A stretch of DNA of 64,000 nt from Aquimarina aquimarini. GTDB taxonomy: Bacteria > Bacteroidota > Bacteroidia > Flavobacteriales > Flavobacteriaceae. Of this stretch, positions 35,193 through 43,944 are shown in pieces. Position 1 is the stretch's first letter, and every line of letters starts with the position of its first letter. The translations under genes were made by a program, and so were the position numbers. Location: the NCBI RefSeq assembly GCF_900299535.1, contig NZ_OMKE01000009.1:230042-294041 (forward strand). Direction: 5' to 3'. The notes under the pieces were generated by a model. That model saw only the letters and a program-made list of their open reading frames with translations. It was not told the DNA's origin and searched no databases.

Positions 35193-36461
35193 ATGGGAGT
35201 AGCACTAAAAACAGGTTTAGAATATGCCAAAGAATTGGATCAAAAAGATAAAATAGCTCACTATAGAGATCAATTTCATATTCCAAAAACCGCTGATGGT
35301 AATGATTGGGTTTATATGTGTGGTAATTCTTTAGGGTTACAACCAAAAATCACACAACAATACATTCAACAAGAATTAAACGATTGGGCAAACCTAGGTG
35401 TAGAAGGCCATTTTGATGCCAAAAATCCTTGGCTACCGTATCATGAATTCTTAACAGACACTATGGCAAGGGTAGTTGGCGCAACACCTATCGAGGTTGT
35501 AATAATGAATACATTGACGACCAACCTACACCTACTAATGGTATCTTTCTACCAACCAAATACAACCAAATACAAAATTGTTATAGAAAGTGATGCTTTT
35601 CCTTCAGACAGATATGCTGTAGAATCACAATTACATTTCCATGGATTTGATCCCAAAGAAGGGATCATAGAATGGAAACCTCGAGAAGGAGAAGAATTAT
35701 TACACATAGAAGATCTAGAAACTATTCTTGAGCAACAAGGAGATGAAATCGCTTTATTATTAATTGGCGGTGTAAATTACTATACAGGGCAATATCTGGA
35801 TCTCAAAAAAATTGCTGATTTAGGGCATGCACAAAATTGTATGGTTGGTATTGATTTGGCACATGGGGTAGGAAACATTCAACCAGAATTACATAACTCA
35901 GGAGTAGATTTTGCAGCATGGTGTACCTACAAATACCTAAACTCTGGTCCAGGAAGTCTAGGTGGTTTATTTATCCATGAAAAACATGCCTATAATAAAA
36001 ACCTAAAAAAGTTTGCTGGCTGGTGGAGTCATAATAAAGAAACTCGTTTTAATATGCGTCAGGAATTCGACATAATGCCTGGAGCAGAAGGATATCAATT
36101 AAGCAACCCTCCTATCTTATCAATGGCAGCTATCAAAGCTTCTTTAGATATATTTAATGAAGTAGGAATGGATCCCATTCGCCAAAAATCAAAAGCATTA
36201 ACCAGCTATTTTGAATTTTTGATCAATCAAATAGATACAGATAGAATCAAAATCATTACACCAACCAATCCAGAAGAAAGAGGTTGCCAACTCTCTATTC
36301 AAGTAAAAAATGCAGACAAAAGCCTGCATCAAAAACTCACAGAACATCATATTATTACAGATTGGCGAGAACCCGATGTGATTCGTTGTGCTCCTGTACC
36401 CTTGTATAATAGTTTTGAAGATGTACACAAAGTGGTAGAAATATTAAAAACACTCGTATAA
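35193..36461 (+). CDS. kynU: Kynureninase
   Basis: A 422-residue PLP enzyme that cleaves (3-hydroxy)kynurenine to (3-hydroxy)anthranilate and alanine. The PLP lysine is in 'WCTYKYLNSGPGSLGG' near residue 247, preceded by 'GIDLAHGVGN', both diagnostic, and 'MCGNSLGLQP' near the N-terminus binds substrate. Length is that of the human and bacterial enzymes. It is the first gene of the operon, with 152 bases between the palindromic element and its start, and it overlaps the next start by one base. Confidence 0.97.
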   Translation: MGVALKTGLEYAKELDQKDKIAHYRDQFHIPKTADGNDWVYMCGNSLGLQPKITQQYIQQELNDWANLGVEGHFDAKNPWLPYHEFLTDTMARVVGATPIEVVIMNTLTTNLHLLMVSFYQPNTTKYKIVIESDAFPSDRYAVESQLHFHGFDPKEGIIEWKPREGEELLHIEDLETILEQQGDEIALLLIGGVNYYTGQYLDLKKIADLGHAQNCMVGIDLAHGVGNIQPELHNSGVDFAAWCTYKYLNSGPGSLGGLFIHEKHAYNKNLKKFAGWWSHNKETRFNMRQEFDIMPGAEGYQLSNPPILSMAAIKASLDIFNEVGMDPIRQKSKALTSYFEFLINQIDTDRIKIITPTNPEERGCQLSIQVKNADKSLHQKLTEHHIITDWREPDVIRCAPVPLYNSFEDVHKVVEILKTLV

Positions 36462-37858
36462 TGCAGGACAAAGAAAACATACTTATCATTGGTGCTGGCC
36501 TCTGTGGTTCTCTATTAGCCTTAAGATTAGCGCAAAGAGGATATCAAGTAACAATGTATGAGAGCAGACCCGATCTAAGAACTACAGATATATCTGCAGG
36601 TCGTTCTATAAACCTTGCATTATCTGATCGAGGACTAAGAGCAATGAAGATGGTAGGGATAGTAGATAAGGTACTCCCCTTTTGCACCCCAATGTATGGT
36701 AGATTAATTCATGATATACAAGGAAATACATTTACCTCTAATTATTCAGGAAGAGATGGAGAATACATCAACTCAATTTCTAGAGGAGGACTTAATGGAC
36801 TGCTACTTACCGAAGCCGAAAAACATGATAATGTAACTATTCATTTTAATAAAAAATGCACTAGTGTTGATATAGAAAACACCACAGCAAAATTCAAATG
36901 CTATATTACCAAAGAAAAGCATGAAGTCTGTGCTGATCTTATTTTTGGAGCAGATGGTGCCGGGTCAGCACTTAGAAAAAGTTACTACTTAGAGAAAAAA
37001 TTCTTATTCAGCTATTCTCAAAATTACCTCACTCATGGATATAAGGAATTAGAAATTCCCGCAGATAAAATTGGAAACCATCAAATAAGTAAAGACCATT
37101 TACATATCTGGCCACGAGGACAATATATGCTTATCGCATTACCTAATCTAGACGGTAGTTTTACAGTAACATTATTTTTATCTTATGATGAAGGAGCGTA
37201 TAATTTCAATAACCTCACAACAATTGAAAAAGTTACAGAATTTTTCAAAACACAATTTCCAGATGCGCTAGATTTAATTCCTGATATTGACAATGAATTT
37301 TTTAATAACCCAACAGGAGCACTAGGTACCGTAAAATGTGCACCTTGGTATTATAAAGGAAAAACATTACTTATGGGTGATGCTGCCCACGCCATAGTAC
37401 CTTTCTATGGACAAGGAATGAATGCTTCTTTTGAAGATGTTGTTGTTTTTGATGAAATCTTAGATCAACATCAAGGAGATTGGGAAACCACTTTCAAAGC
37501 ATATCAAAAAATACGAAAAAAAGATACCGATGCTATCGCAGATTTAGCTATAGACAACTATTACGAAATGCGTGATCATGTCGCTAATCCAATTTTTAAA
37601 GAAAAAAGAAAAATAGAAATGGACTTAGAAAAAACATTTCCTAATGATTATTTTTCAAAATATTCTATGGTAACATTTAATGAGACTATCAATTATGCAA
37701 CCGCTATGAAAATTGGAAGAGCGCAAGACAAAGCTTTACTCAATCTAATTGCAGATAATGAACTCGATACTGATGCAAATCTAAAAACGGTATTGCATAA
37801 GGTACAACAGCAAACCAAGGAAATTTTACAAGAAGATAAAGTCGCTGGTTTACAATAA
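36461..37858 (+). CDS. kmo: Kynurenine 3-monooxygenase
   Basis: A 465-residue FAD monooxygenase that hydroxylates L-kynurenine to 3-hydroxykynurenine with NADPH and O2. The FAD-binding motif GAGLCGS is at residues 9-15, 'GRSINLALSDRGLRAM' near 50 and 'GDAAHAIVPFYGQGMNASFEDV' near 306 (the second FAD motif) are family hallmarks. The C-terminus is hydrophilic and lacks the membrane anchor of the eukaryotic enzyme. The start ATG shares its A with the kynU stop codon. Confidence 0.97.
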   Translation: MQDKENILIIGAGLCGSLLALRLAQRGYQVTMYESRPDLRTTDISAGRSINLALSDRGLRAMKMVGIVDKVLPFCTPMYGRLIHDIQGNTFTSNYSGRDGEYINSISRGGLNGLLLTEAEKHDNVTIHFNKKCTSVDIENTTAKFKCYITKEKHEVCADLIFGADGAGSALRKSYYLEKKFLFSYSQNYLTHGYKELEIPADKIGNHQISKDHLHIWPRGQYMLIALPNLDGSFTVTLFLSYDEGAYNFNNLTTIEKVTEFFKTQFPDALDLIPDIDNEFFNNPTGALGTVKCAPWYYKGKTLLMGDAAHAIVPFYGQGMNASFEDVVVFDEILDQHQGDWETTFKAYQKIRKKDTDAIADLAIDNYYEMRDHVANPIFKEKRKIEMDLEKTFPNDYFSKYSMVTFNETINYATAMKIGRAQDKALLNLIADNELDTDANLKTVLHKVQQQTKEILQEDKVAGLQ

Positions 37859-37888
37859 ATATAACAACAATCATAACTCATACAAATC

Positions 37889-38305
37889 ATGAATAAAGGA
37901 AAACTGATAGAAGGCAAAGCAATACCAAGAGGTAAGTTTCCTCATGTAAAGCGTGTAGGTGATTTCATATACGTTTCGGGCACAAGCTCCAGAAGGCCTG
38001 ATAATTCATTTGAAGGTGTAGAAGTAGATGAATTTGGCACCACGAATTTAGACATCAAAGCTCAAACAAAAGCGGTTATAGAAAACATTAATGATATTCT
38101 ACAAGAAGAAGGCGCTAACATAAAAGATATTGTGGATGTTACTTCTTTTCTGGTAAACATGAATGATTTTGGAGGATATAATGAAATTTACTCGCACTAT
38201 TTTGACTATGATGGACCAACCCGAACTACTGTTGCGGTACATCAGCTACCACACCCTCATTTATTAATAGAAATCAAAGTAGTAGCCTATAAAAAACAGC
38301 GCTAA
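37889..38305 (+). CDS. RidA-type 2-aminomuconate deaminase
   Basis: A 138-residue RidA-superfamily protein without a signal peptide. Landmarks are '[15 protein letters not shown]', '[36 protein letters not shown]' and the substrate-binding Arg in '[13 protein letters not shown]'. In nitrobenzoate and kynurenine pathways (NbaF/AmnD) the member encoded in this position deaminates 2-aminomuconate to 4-oxalocrotonate. Its place between kmo and the aldehyde dehydrogenase fits that role. The function is inferred from family plus context. Confidence 0.85.
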   Translation: MNKGKLIEGKAIPRGKFPHVKRVGDFIYVSGTSSRRPDNSFEGVEVDEFGTTNLDIKAQTKAVIENINDILQEEGANIKDIVDVTSFLVNMNDFGGYNEIYSHYFDYDGPTRTTVAVHQLPHPHLLIEIKVVAYKKQR

Positions 38306-38330
38306 TTAAACACATAGAATAAATACAATC

Positions 38331-39098
38331 ATGAGTAACGCTATAAATAAAAAAATTCTAAACACTTCTGTTGAAAAAGCATTCAAAATTTTAGACTGCT
38401 TTTCTACACATCATATAGAATTAGGTGTTACCGAGATTGCCAAACAAATGAACACTAACAAAAGTGCTGTATATAGAATGTTGGCAACTATGGAGGCTTT
38501 AAATGTTATCCAGCAAAATCCAGAAAATGAAAAATATCGCTTAGGGCTTAAATTATTTGAACTAGGACAAAAAGTGAGTATTCATAAAAATTTTATCGCT
38601 AAAGCTAGGCCTTTTATGGAGGAATTGGTAAAACGAGCGGGAGAAACAGCTCATTTAGCTATACACAAAAACCAGAAAGTATATTTCTTGGACAAGGTTG
38701 TTGGTAGGCATGATTTGCAAATAAATTCTCAAATTGGTTCTGAAAAACCTTTGCACTGTACTGGATTAGGAAAAATCATATTGGCTTTTGCACACCCTAA
38801 CTACAAAGATATTATCAAGGATCTTGATTTAATATCAGTTACCAAAAACACAATAACCAATAAAGAGAAATTGATCTCTGAAATTGAAAGCATTAAACAT
38901 AAAGGGTTTGCTTTGGATATCGAAGAAAATGAAATCGGATTAGTCTGTGTAGCTGCACCTGTTTTTAATACGACTGGAAAATTTATTGCCGCTATTAGTA
39001 CATCTGGTCCCTCTGCAAGATTTAATAAAAATGAAATTAAAACCTATACTGGTGATCTTAAACAAACAGCAGAACAGTTAAAACATATTTTCAGCTAA
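38331..39098 (+). CDS. IclR family transcriptional regulator
   Basis: A 255-residue IclR regulator with an N-terminal winged HTH ('LGVTEIAKQMNTNKSAVYRMLATMEALNVI', residues 27-56) and a C-terminal GAF-like effector domain ('AHLAIHKNQKVYFLDKVVG', 'LHCTGLGKIILAFA', 'AISTSGPSARF'). It sits inside the operon, between the deaminase and the dehydrogenase, and so probably regulates the whole set in response to a pathway intermediate. IclR regulators of aromatic catabolism are commonly such local switches. No operator was identified. Confidence 0.93.
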   Translation: MSNAINKKILNTSVEKAFKILDCFSTHHIELGVTEIAKQMNTNKSAVYRMLATMEALNVIQQNPENEKYRLGLKLFELGQKVSIHKNFIAKARPFMEELVKRAGETAHLAIHKNQKVYFLDKVVGRHDLQINSQIGSEKPLHCTGLGKIILAFAHPNYKDIIKDLDLISVTKNTITNKEKLISEIESIKHKGFALDIEENEIGLVCVAAPVFNTTGKFIAAISTSGPSARFNKNEIKTYTGDLKQTAEQLKHIFS

Positions 39099-39116
39099 TT
39101 GAAAACGTAACAGAAA

Positions 39117-40559
39117 ATGAAAAAAATATTCAACTATATCAACGGTGAATTCAAAGCCCCAATAGAAGATCAGTGGATTGATAACTACAACCCTTCTATA
39201 GGAGACGTATATAGTTTACTACCAAATTCATCTACTGTAGACGTGCAAAATGCATATGAGGCTGCTGAAAAAGCTTTTCCTGAATGGTCAGAGACACCGC
39301 TAGAACAGCGCAGTAAAGTTTTATCCAAAATAGCTTCATTAATCACAGAAAACTTAGACCAACTTGCCAAAGCAGAAGCTATAGATAATGGTAAACCTTT
39401 AAGTCTCTCAACAAGTATAGATATTCCTAGAGCTTCTAGTAATTTTCAGTTTTTTGCACACGCTCTAACTCAATTTGCAAGTGAAGCCCATGAGAGTACT
39501 GGTTTTAATGCTATCAATTTTACATTGAGACAACCTATAGGAGTTGTTGGCTGTATCTCTCCTTGGAATTTACCATTATACTTATTTACATGGAAAATTG
39601 CTCCTGCTCTAGCCGCAGGTAACACTGTCGTAGCTAAGCCAAGTGAAATTACCCCCATGACAGCCTATTTATTGGCAGAAATATGTATCAAAGCAGGAGT
39701 ACCAAAAGGAGTATTAAACATTGTTCACGGCCTAGGTAATACAACAGGACAAGCCATAATAGAACACCCTAAGATAAAGGCTATATCTTTTACAGGAGGT
39801 ACAGCTACAGGAGCCCATATTGCCAAAACAGCAGCCCCTATGTTCAAAAAGCTATCACTAGAACTAGGAGGCAAAAACCCTAATTTGATTTTTGCAGACT
39901 GTGATTATGAAAAAATGTTAAGTACAACACTGCGATCTTCATTTGCTAACCAAGGGCAAATATGCCTATGTGGTTCTCGAATATATGTAGAAAGAGCTAT
40001 CTATGATAAATTCAAAACTGATTTCATCGCAAAAACGAATGCCTTAAAAATCGGAGCACCTCTTGATGCTGAAACCAATATTGGTGCACTCGTATCCAAA
40101 TCTCATCTAGAAAAAGTAAAATCATATATCGATATAGCTACAGCAGAAGGAGGCACCATCCTTTGCGGGGGCAATTATGTAACCGTAAAAGGATATGAAA
40201 ATGGATATTACCTTCAACCTACAATTATAGAGATTAACAATACAAATTGCAGAGTAGCACAAGAAGAAATTTTTGGTCCCGTGGTTACCATTACACCATT
40301 TGATAGTGATGACGAAGCTTTGGCAATGGCAAATGATGTGCGCTATGGGTTATCCTGTACTATCTGGACAAATAACCTTAACCGAAGTATGTATATGGCC
40401 AAACATGTACAGGCAGGTATTGTATGGGTAAACACTTGGATGATGCGTGATTTGCGTACTGCTTTTGGTGGCACCAAAGATTCTGGCGTAGGAAGAGAAG
40501 GAGGTTTTGAAGCATTGCGCTTTTTTACAGAACCTAAAAACATTTGCATACAATATTAA
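39117..40559 (+). CDS. 2-aminomuconic semialdehyde dehydrogenase-type ALDH
   Basis: A 480-residue aldehyde dehydrogenase. The general base Glu is in 'LSLELGGKNPNLIF' near 250 and the catalytic Cys in 'NQGQICLCGSRIYV' near 285. The sequence 'GVVGCISPWNLPLYLFTWKIAPALAAGNTVVAKPSEITP' is that of the 2-hydroxy/2-aminomuconic semialdehyde dehydrogenase group. In the operon it would oxidise the product of the amidohydrolase encoded downstream. The gap to the IclR gene is 18 bases, supporting one transcript. Confidence 0.92.
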   Translation: MKKIFNYINGEFKAPIEDQWIDNYNPSIGDVYSLLPNSSTVDVQNAYEAAEKAFPEWSETPLEQRSKVLSKIASLITENLDQLAKAEAIDNGKPLSLSTSIDIPRASSNFQFFAHALTQFASEAHESTGFNAINFTLRQPIGVVGCISPWNLPLYLFTWKIAPALAAGNTVVAKPSEITPMTAYLLAEICIKAGVPKGVLNIVHGLGNTTGQAIIEHPKIKAISFTGGTATGAHIAKTAAPMFKKLSLELGGKNPNLIFADCDYEKMLSTTLRSSFANQGQICLCGSRIYVERAIYDKFKTDFIAKTNALKIGAPLDAETNIGALVSKSHLEKVKSYIDIATAEGGTILCGGNYVTVKGYENGYYLQPTIIEINNTNCRVAQEEIFGPVVTITPFDSDDEALAMANDVRYGLSCTIWTNNLNRSMYMAKHVQAGIVWVNTWMMRDLRTAFGGTKDSGVGREGGFEALRFFTEPKNICIQY

Positions 40560-40589
40560 AGAATAGTATAAACTACAGAAATAATTATA

Positions 40590-41369
40590 ATGAATCTAAA
40601 TCTCACTCATAAAAATGCATTAGTCTGCGGTAGTACGCAAGGCATAGGAAAAGCATCTGCAATACAACTGGCAGCATTAGGTGCCAATGTCACTTTGGTT
40701 GCAAGAAATGAAGAAAAACTGCAAAGCGTGATAAAAGAACTTGCAACAGACTCAACACAAACACACAATTATATTGTTGCTGATTTTCAAAACCCTGATA
40801 ATCTAAAACAAAGGATCTCCTCTACTGGAACAACCTTTCATATTCTTATTAATAATACAGGAGGCCCTGCAGGAGGCCCTGTCTTTAATGCCTCCTTAGA
40901 AGAATTTGAACGTGCTTTTACCCAACATCTAAAATGTAACCACATACTAGCGCAAGCAGTTGTACCAGGAATGAAAACAGATGGTTATGGTCGTATAATC
41001 AATATTATTTCTACCTCTGTAAAACAACCACTAAATGGATTAGGAGTCTCTAATACCATAAGAGGTGCTGTAGCCAATTGGTCTAAGACATTGGCCAATG
41101 AGCTGGGTGCTTATGGAATTACTGTGAACAATGTATTACCAGGAGCTACTGCTACAGAACGATTAAATGAAATTATAACCAATAAAGCAACAAAGACAGG
41201 AAAATCAATAGATGAAATAGCTAGCGCTATGCAAAATGAAGTCCCTGCCAACAGGTTTGCAAAACCAGAAGAAATAGCTAATGTAGTAGCCTTTTTAGCA
41301 TCAGAATCAGCATCTTATATTAATGGAATAAATCTTCCTGTTGATGGAGGAAGAACAAAATCATTATAG
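40590..41369 (+). CDS. SDR family protein lacking the catalytic Tyr
   Basis: A 259-residue short-chain dehydrogenase/reductase fold protein. The cofactor motif is normal ('CGSTQGIGKASAIQLAALGANVTLVAR', residues 13-39) and 'INNTGGPAGGP' fits. The active site is odd: the position of the YxxxK motif, 13 residues after Ser141, reads SNTIR (154-158), so Tyr and Lys are replaced by Ser and Arg. SDRs with this SNxxR form exist in other bacteria. No step in the known kynurenine pathway needs it, so its substrate is unclear. Confidence 0.88.
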   Translation: MNLNLTHKNALVCGSTQGIGKASAIQLAALGANVTLVARNEEKLQSVIKELATDSTQTHNYIVADFQNPDNLKQRISSTGTTFHILINNTGGPAGGPVFNASLEEFERAFTQHLKCNHILAQAVVPGMKTDGYGRIINIISTSVKQPLNGLGVSNTIRGAVANWSKTLANELGAYGITVNNVLPGATATERLNEIITNKATKTGKSIDEIASAMQNEVPANRFAKPEEIANVVAFLASESASYINGINLPVDGGRTKSL

Positions 41370-41492
41370 GTAAGTTAACTATTTCTTATTACCTAATGAA
41401 CATCAAAATAAGTACATTTAATACAAAATACAAATCTTAATTATTATAGATTTTTCACAACAGAAACGACACATCTTAATTAAAACAAACAT

Positions 41493-42017
41493 ATGAGCAA
41501 TCTAGTTTCACCTTTGAATTTTAAAGCTTGGATAGACGAACATCGTCATTTACTTAAACCACCTGTTGGTAATAAATGTGTATGGAAAGATGGTGATTTT
41601 ATTGTAATGGTCGTTGGCGGCCCAAATAATAGAAAAGATTATCATTATAATGAAACTCCCGAGTTCTTCTATCAGGTAGAAGGTGATATTGTACTAAAAA
41701 TTATAGATAATGGAACCCCTAAAGATGTGCATATCAAAGAAGGAGATATTTATTTATTACCCCCCAAAGTACCACACTCTCCACAACGAGGAGCAAATAC
41801 TGTTGGGTTAGTAATAGAATATCCTAGAGAAGAAAAAATGATGGATGCTCTTGAGTGGTATTGTGAGAATTGCAATACCCAATTATACAGAGAAGAGTTT
41901 GCATTAGACAACATAGAAACTGATATGCCTATAATCTTTGATAAGTATTATAGTGATCGAACAAAGTGTACCTGCCCTAACTGTGGAGCGGTAATGGATG
42001 CTCCTAACAAGAGATGA
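41493..42017 (+). CDS. nbaC: 3-hydroxyanthranilate 3,4-dioxygenase
   Basis: A 174-residue cupin dioxygenase that opens 3-hydroxyanthranilate to 2-amino-3-carboxymuconate semialdehyde. Iron ligands fall at the residue numbers known from the Cupriavidus enzyme: His51, Glu57 and His95; Arg47 and Arg99, which bind substrate, are also present. The C-terminus has a second metal site of rubredoxin type, CENC (124-127) and CPNC (161-164), which is usual in the bacterial family. The 123-base gap before it is the largest inside the operon and could hold an internal promoter. Confidence 0.97.
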   Translation: MSNLVSPLNFKAWIDEHRHLLKPPVGNKCVWKDGDFIVMVVGGPNNRKDYHYNETPEFFYQVEGDIVLKIIDNGTPKDVHIKEGDIYLLPPKVPHSPQRGANTVGLVIEYPREEKMMDALEWYCENCNTQLYREEFALDNIETDMPIIFDKYYSDRTKCTCPNCGAVMDAPNKR

Positions 42018-42063
42018 GAATTGGTTAAAATCCTTAAATAATTAACAACAGGAACTATCTATA

Positions 42064-43146
42064 ATGAAAAGAAAACTTCGAATAAACGGTCATTCACATT
42101 TATTACCTTATCCAGAAGAAATCCCTAAATTTATGAAAGATAAAGAGATTTTTTGGGTAGATGATGAGCGTAAATATATGTTACAAAAAGGATGGAAACG
42201 CCCTGTTACTCACTCTAGTTTTTTTCTAGATGAAAAATTAGAGTGGATGGAAATCAACAAGATTGATCATGCAGTAGTACTCAACCTTTCTCAATTATAT
42301 GGTAATGGGTTACGACTAGAAGAAATGAAACATGCACTACGATTTCAAAACGATTTTAATGCTCATGTACAACAAGATCACCCTGATAAGTTTTCATGTG
42401 GTTTTGTAATACATCCAGGTTTTATCAATGGAGCGCTATGGGAAATGGAACGTTGTGTAGAAGAATTAGGAATGCGGGTGTTATGTTTACCTACCCATTT
42501 TATGGATTCTATTGGCCAATGGAGATGTATTTTTGACGAAGAAAACGATCCTATTTTTGAACTGGCAGATAAGTATAAATTAGCAATAGAGGTACACCCC
42601 TATGATGGTGATAAAATGATAAAATTAGAAAATGTCTCTTGGCGTTTTCATTTGGTATGGATGCTAGCTCAATGTGGGGATGCTTATCATTTTTATACCC
42701 TTAACGGAATGCAGAGTCGTTACCCCAATATTAGAACTTGTTTTGCACATGGTGGGCAATTGGCGCAAATGAATTTGGGGCGTCGTATACAGGGATTTGA
42801 TGGAAGACCCGATTTATTTAAAGGAAAACAACACCCTAGAAAAGCAGTTGGACATCCTAACATATACTTTGACACTTTGGTTCATGACACTGACTCCTTA
42901 AAGCTTACTGTAGACCGACAAGGAAGTAATCAAGTTATCATGGGACTTGATGATCCTTATCCATTAGGTGAAATGGAAAGTGAACCGCAATCTTCTTACC
43001 CAGGAAAGATTCTAGATTTGGCTCTGGATCGTGATATTATTACTCCAAAAGAATATGATGATATCTGGGAAGATAATGTTTTGCGCTGGCTATTTGGTGA
43101 TAACCAAGAAGCTAAACAGGCTTTGATCGATATGATCTTGAAATAA
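42064..43146 (+). CDS. ACMSD-type amidohydrolase
   Basis: A 360-residue metal-dependent decarboxylase of the 2-amino-3-carboxymuconate 6-semialdehyde decarboxylase family. The metal motif is H10-x-H12 in 'INGHSHLLP'; further ligands are in 'AIEVHPYDG' near 178, 'CFAHGG' near 229 and Asp in 'GLDDPYPLGE' near 295, matching the usual order His-x-His, His, His, Asp. It is somewhat longer than bacterial ACMSD (about 335). Placed directly after the dioxygenase gene, it should convert that enzyme's product to 2-aminomuconate semialdehyde. Confidence 0.92.
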   Translation: MKRKLRINGHSHLLPYPEEIPKFMKDKEIFWVDDERKYMLQKGWKRPVTHSSFFLDEKLEWMEINKIDHAVVLNLSQLYGNGLRLEEMKHALRFQNDFNAHVQQDHPDKFSCGFVIHPGFINGALWEMERCVEELGMRVLCLPTHFMDSIGQWRCIFDEENDPIFELADKYKLAIEVHPYDGDKMIKLENVSWRFHLVWMLAQCGDAYHFYTLNGMQSRYPNIRTCFAHGGQLAQMNLGRRIQGFDGRPDLFKGKQHPRKAVGHPNIYFDTLVHDTDSLKLTVDRQGSNQVIMGLDDPYPLGEMESEPQSSYPGKILDLALDRDIITPKEYDDIWEDNVLRWLFGDNQEAKQALIDMILK

Positions 43147-43230
43147 AAGCATATTTTTATCTAACAAAATCACTTTAGACCCAACAATAAATTCCTTGTA
43201 CCTATATTAAAAAAACAACAGTAATTAATT

Positions 43231-43872
43231 ATGCATTTCATTCCAGAAGAACTAGATACATATGTAGTAAATCATACCCAAAAAGAACCTGAGTTACTAC
43301 AACAACTAAATCGCGAAACATATCAAAAAATATTACAACCTAGAATGCTTAGTGGAGCATACCAAGGTAGGGTTCTAAGCATGTTATCTAAAATAATAAA
43401 CCCTAAAAACATATTAGAAATAGGGACTTATACCGGATATTCTGCAATATGTTTGGCAGAAGGATTACAAACAAATGGAGAGTTGCATACCATTGATATT
43501 AATGAGGAGTTAGAAGATTTTCAAAGGAAATATTTTGATCTTTCTGATTATGGCAAACAAATTCATCAACATATTGGCGATGCCACTCAAATTATTCCTA
43601 ATCTTGATAAAAAATTTGACTTGGTATTTATTGATGCTGACAAACCAAATTACCCTCTATACTTTGATTTAGTTATTGACAAAATTAACTCTGGAGGTAT
43701 TATTCTATCTGATAATGTATTATGGACAGGTAAAGTAATCGAAGAAGTTAAAGACGATGATCTATCTACAAAAGCCCTTTTACAATACAATAAATTACTG
43801 GTAGAAGATCAAAGAATTGAAACAGTACTGCTACCTATAAGAGATGGATTAACGATCAGTAGAAAAATCTAA
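43231..43872 (+). CDS. O-methyltransferase (class I, SAM-dependent)
   Basis: A 213-residue O-methyltransferase of the COMT-like type. The SAM site is 'NILEIGTYTGYSAICLAEGL' near residue 65, followed by 'ELHTIDINEELEDFQRKYF', and the catalytic metal region is 'FDLVFIDADKPNYPLYFDLV' near residue 131. It is the last gene of the operon, 84 bases after the ACMSD gene. Such enzymes are common in Bacteroidota and methylate catechol-like phenols; whether it acts on 3-hydroxyanthranilate or 3-hydroxykynurenine is unproven. A terminator follows. Confidence 0.92.
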   Translation: MHFIPEELDTYVVNHTQKEPELLQQLNRETYQKILQPRMLSGAYQGRVLSMLSKIINPKNILEIGTYTGYSAICLAEGLQTNGELHTIDINEELEDFQRKYFDLSDYGKQIHQHIGDATQIIPNLDKKFDLVFIDADKPNYPLYFDLVIDKINSGGIILSDNVLWTGKVIEEVKDDDLSTKALLQYNKLLVEDQRIETVLLPIRDGLTISRKI

Positions 43873-43884
43873 CTTATTAAAAAC

Positions 43885-43927
43885 AAAATAAAGCGGAAGT
43901 CATATCGATGGTCTTCCACTTTATTTT
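43885..43927. terminator. Terminator after the kynurenine operon
   Basis: AAAATAAAG and GGAAG pair with CTTCC and CTTTATTTT around a 13-base loop, with single mismatched bases between the two stem parts. It serves the + operon and the convergent subtilase gene. Confidence 0.82.
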
Positions 43928-43944
43928 AGCGCAATTAACTTAAC

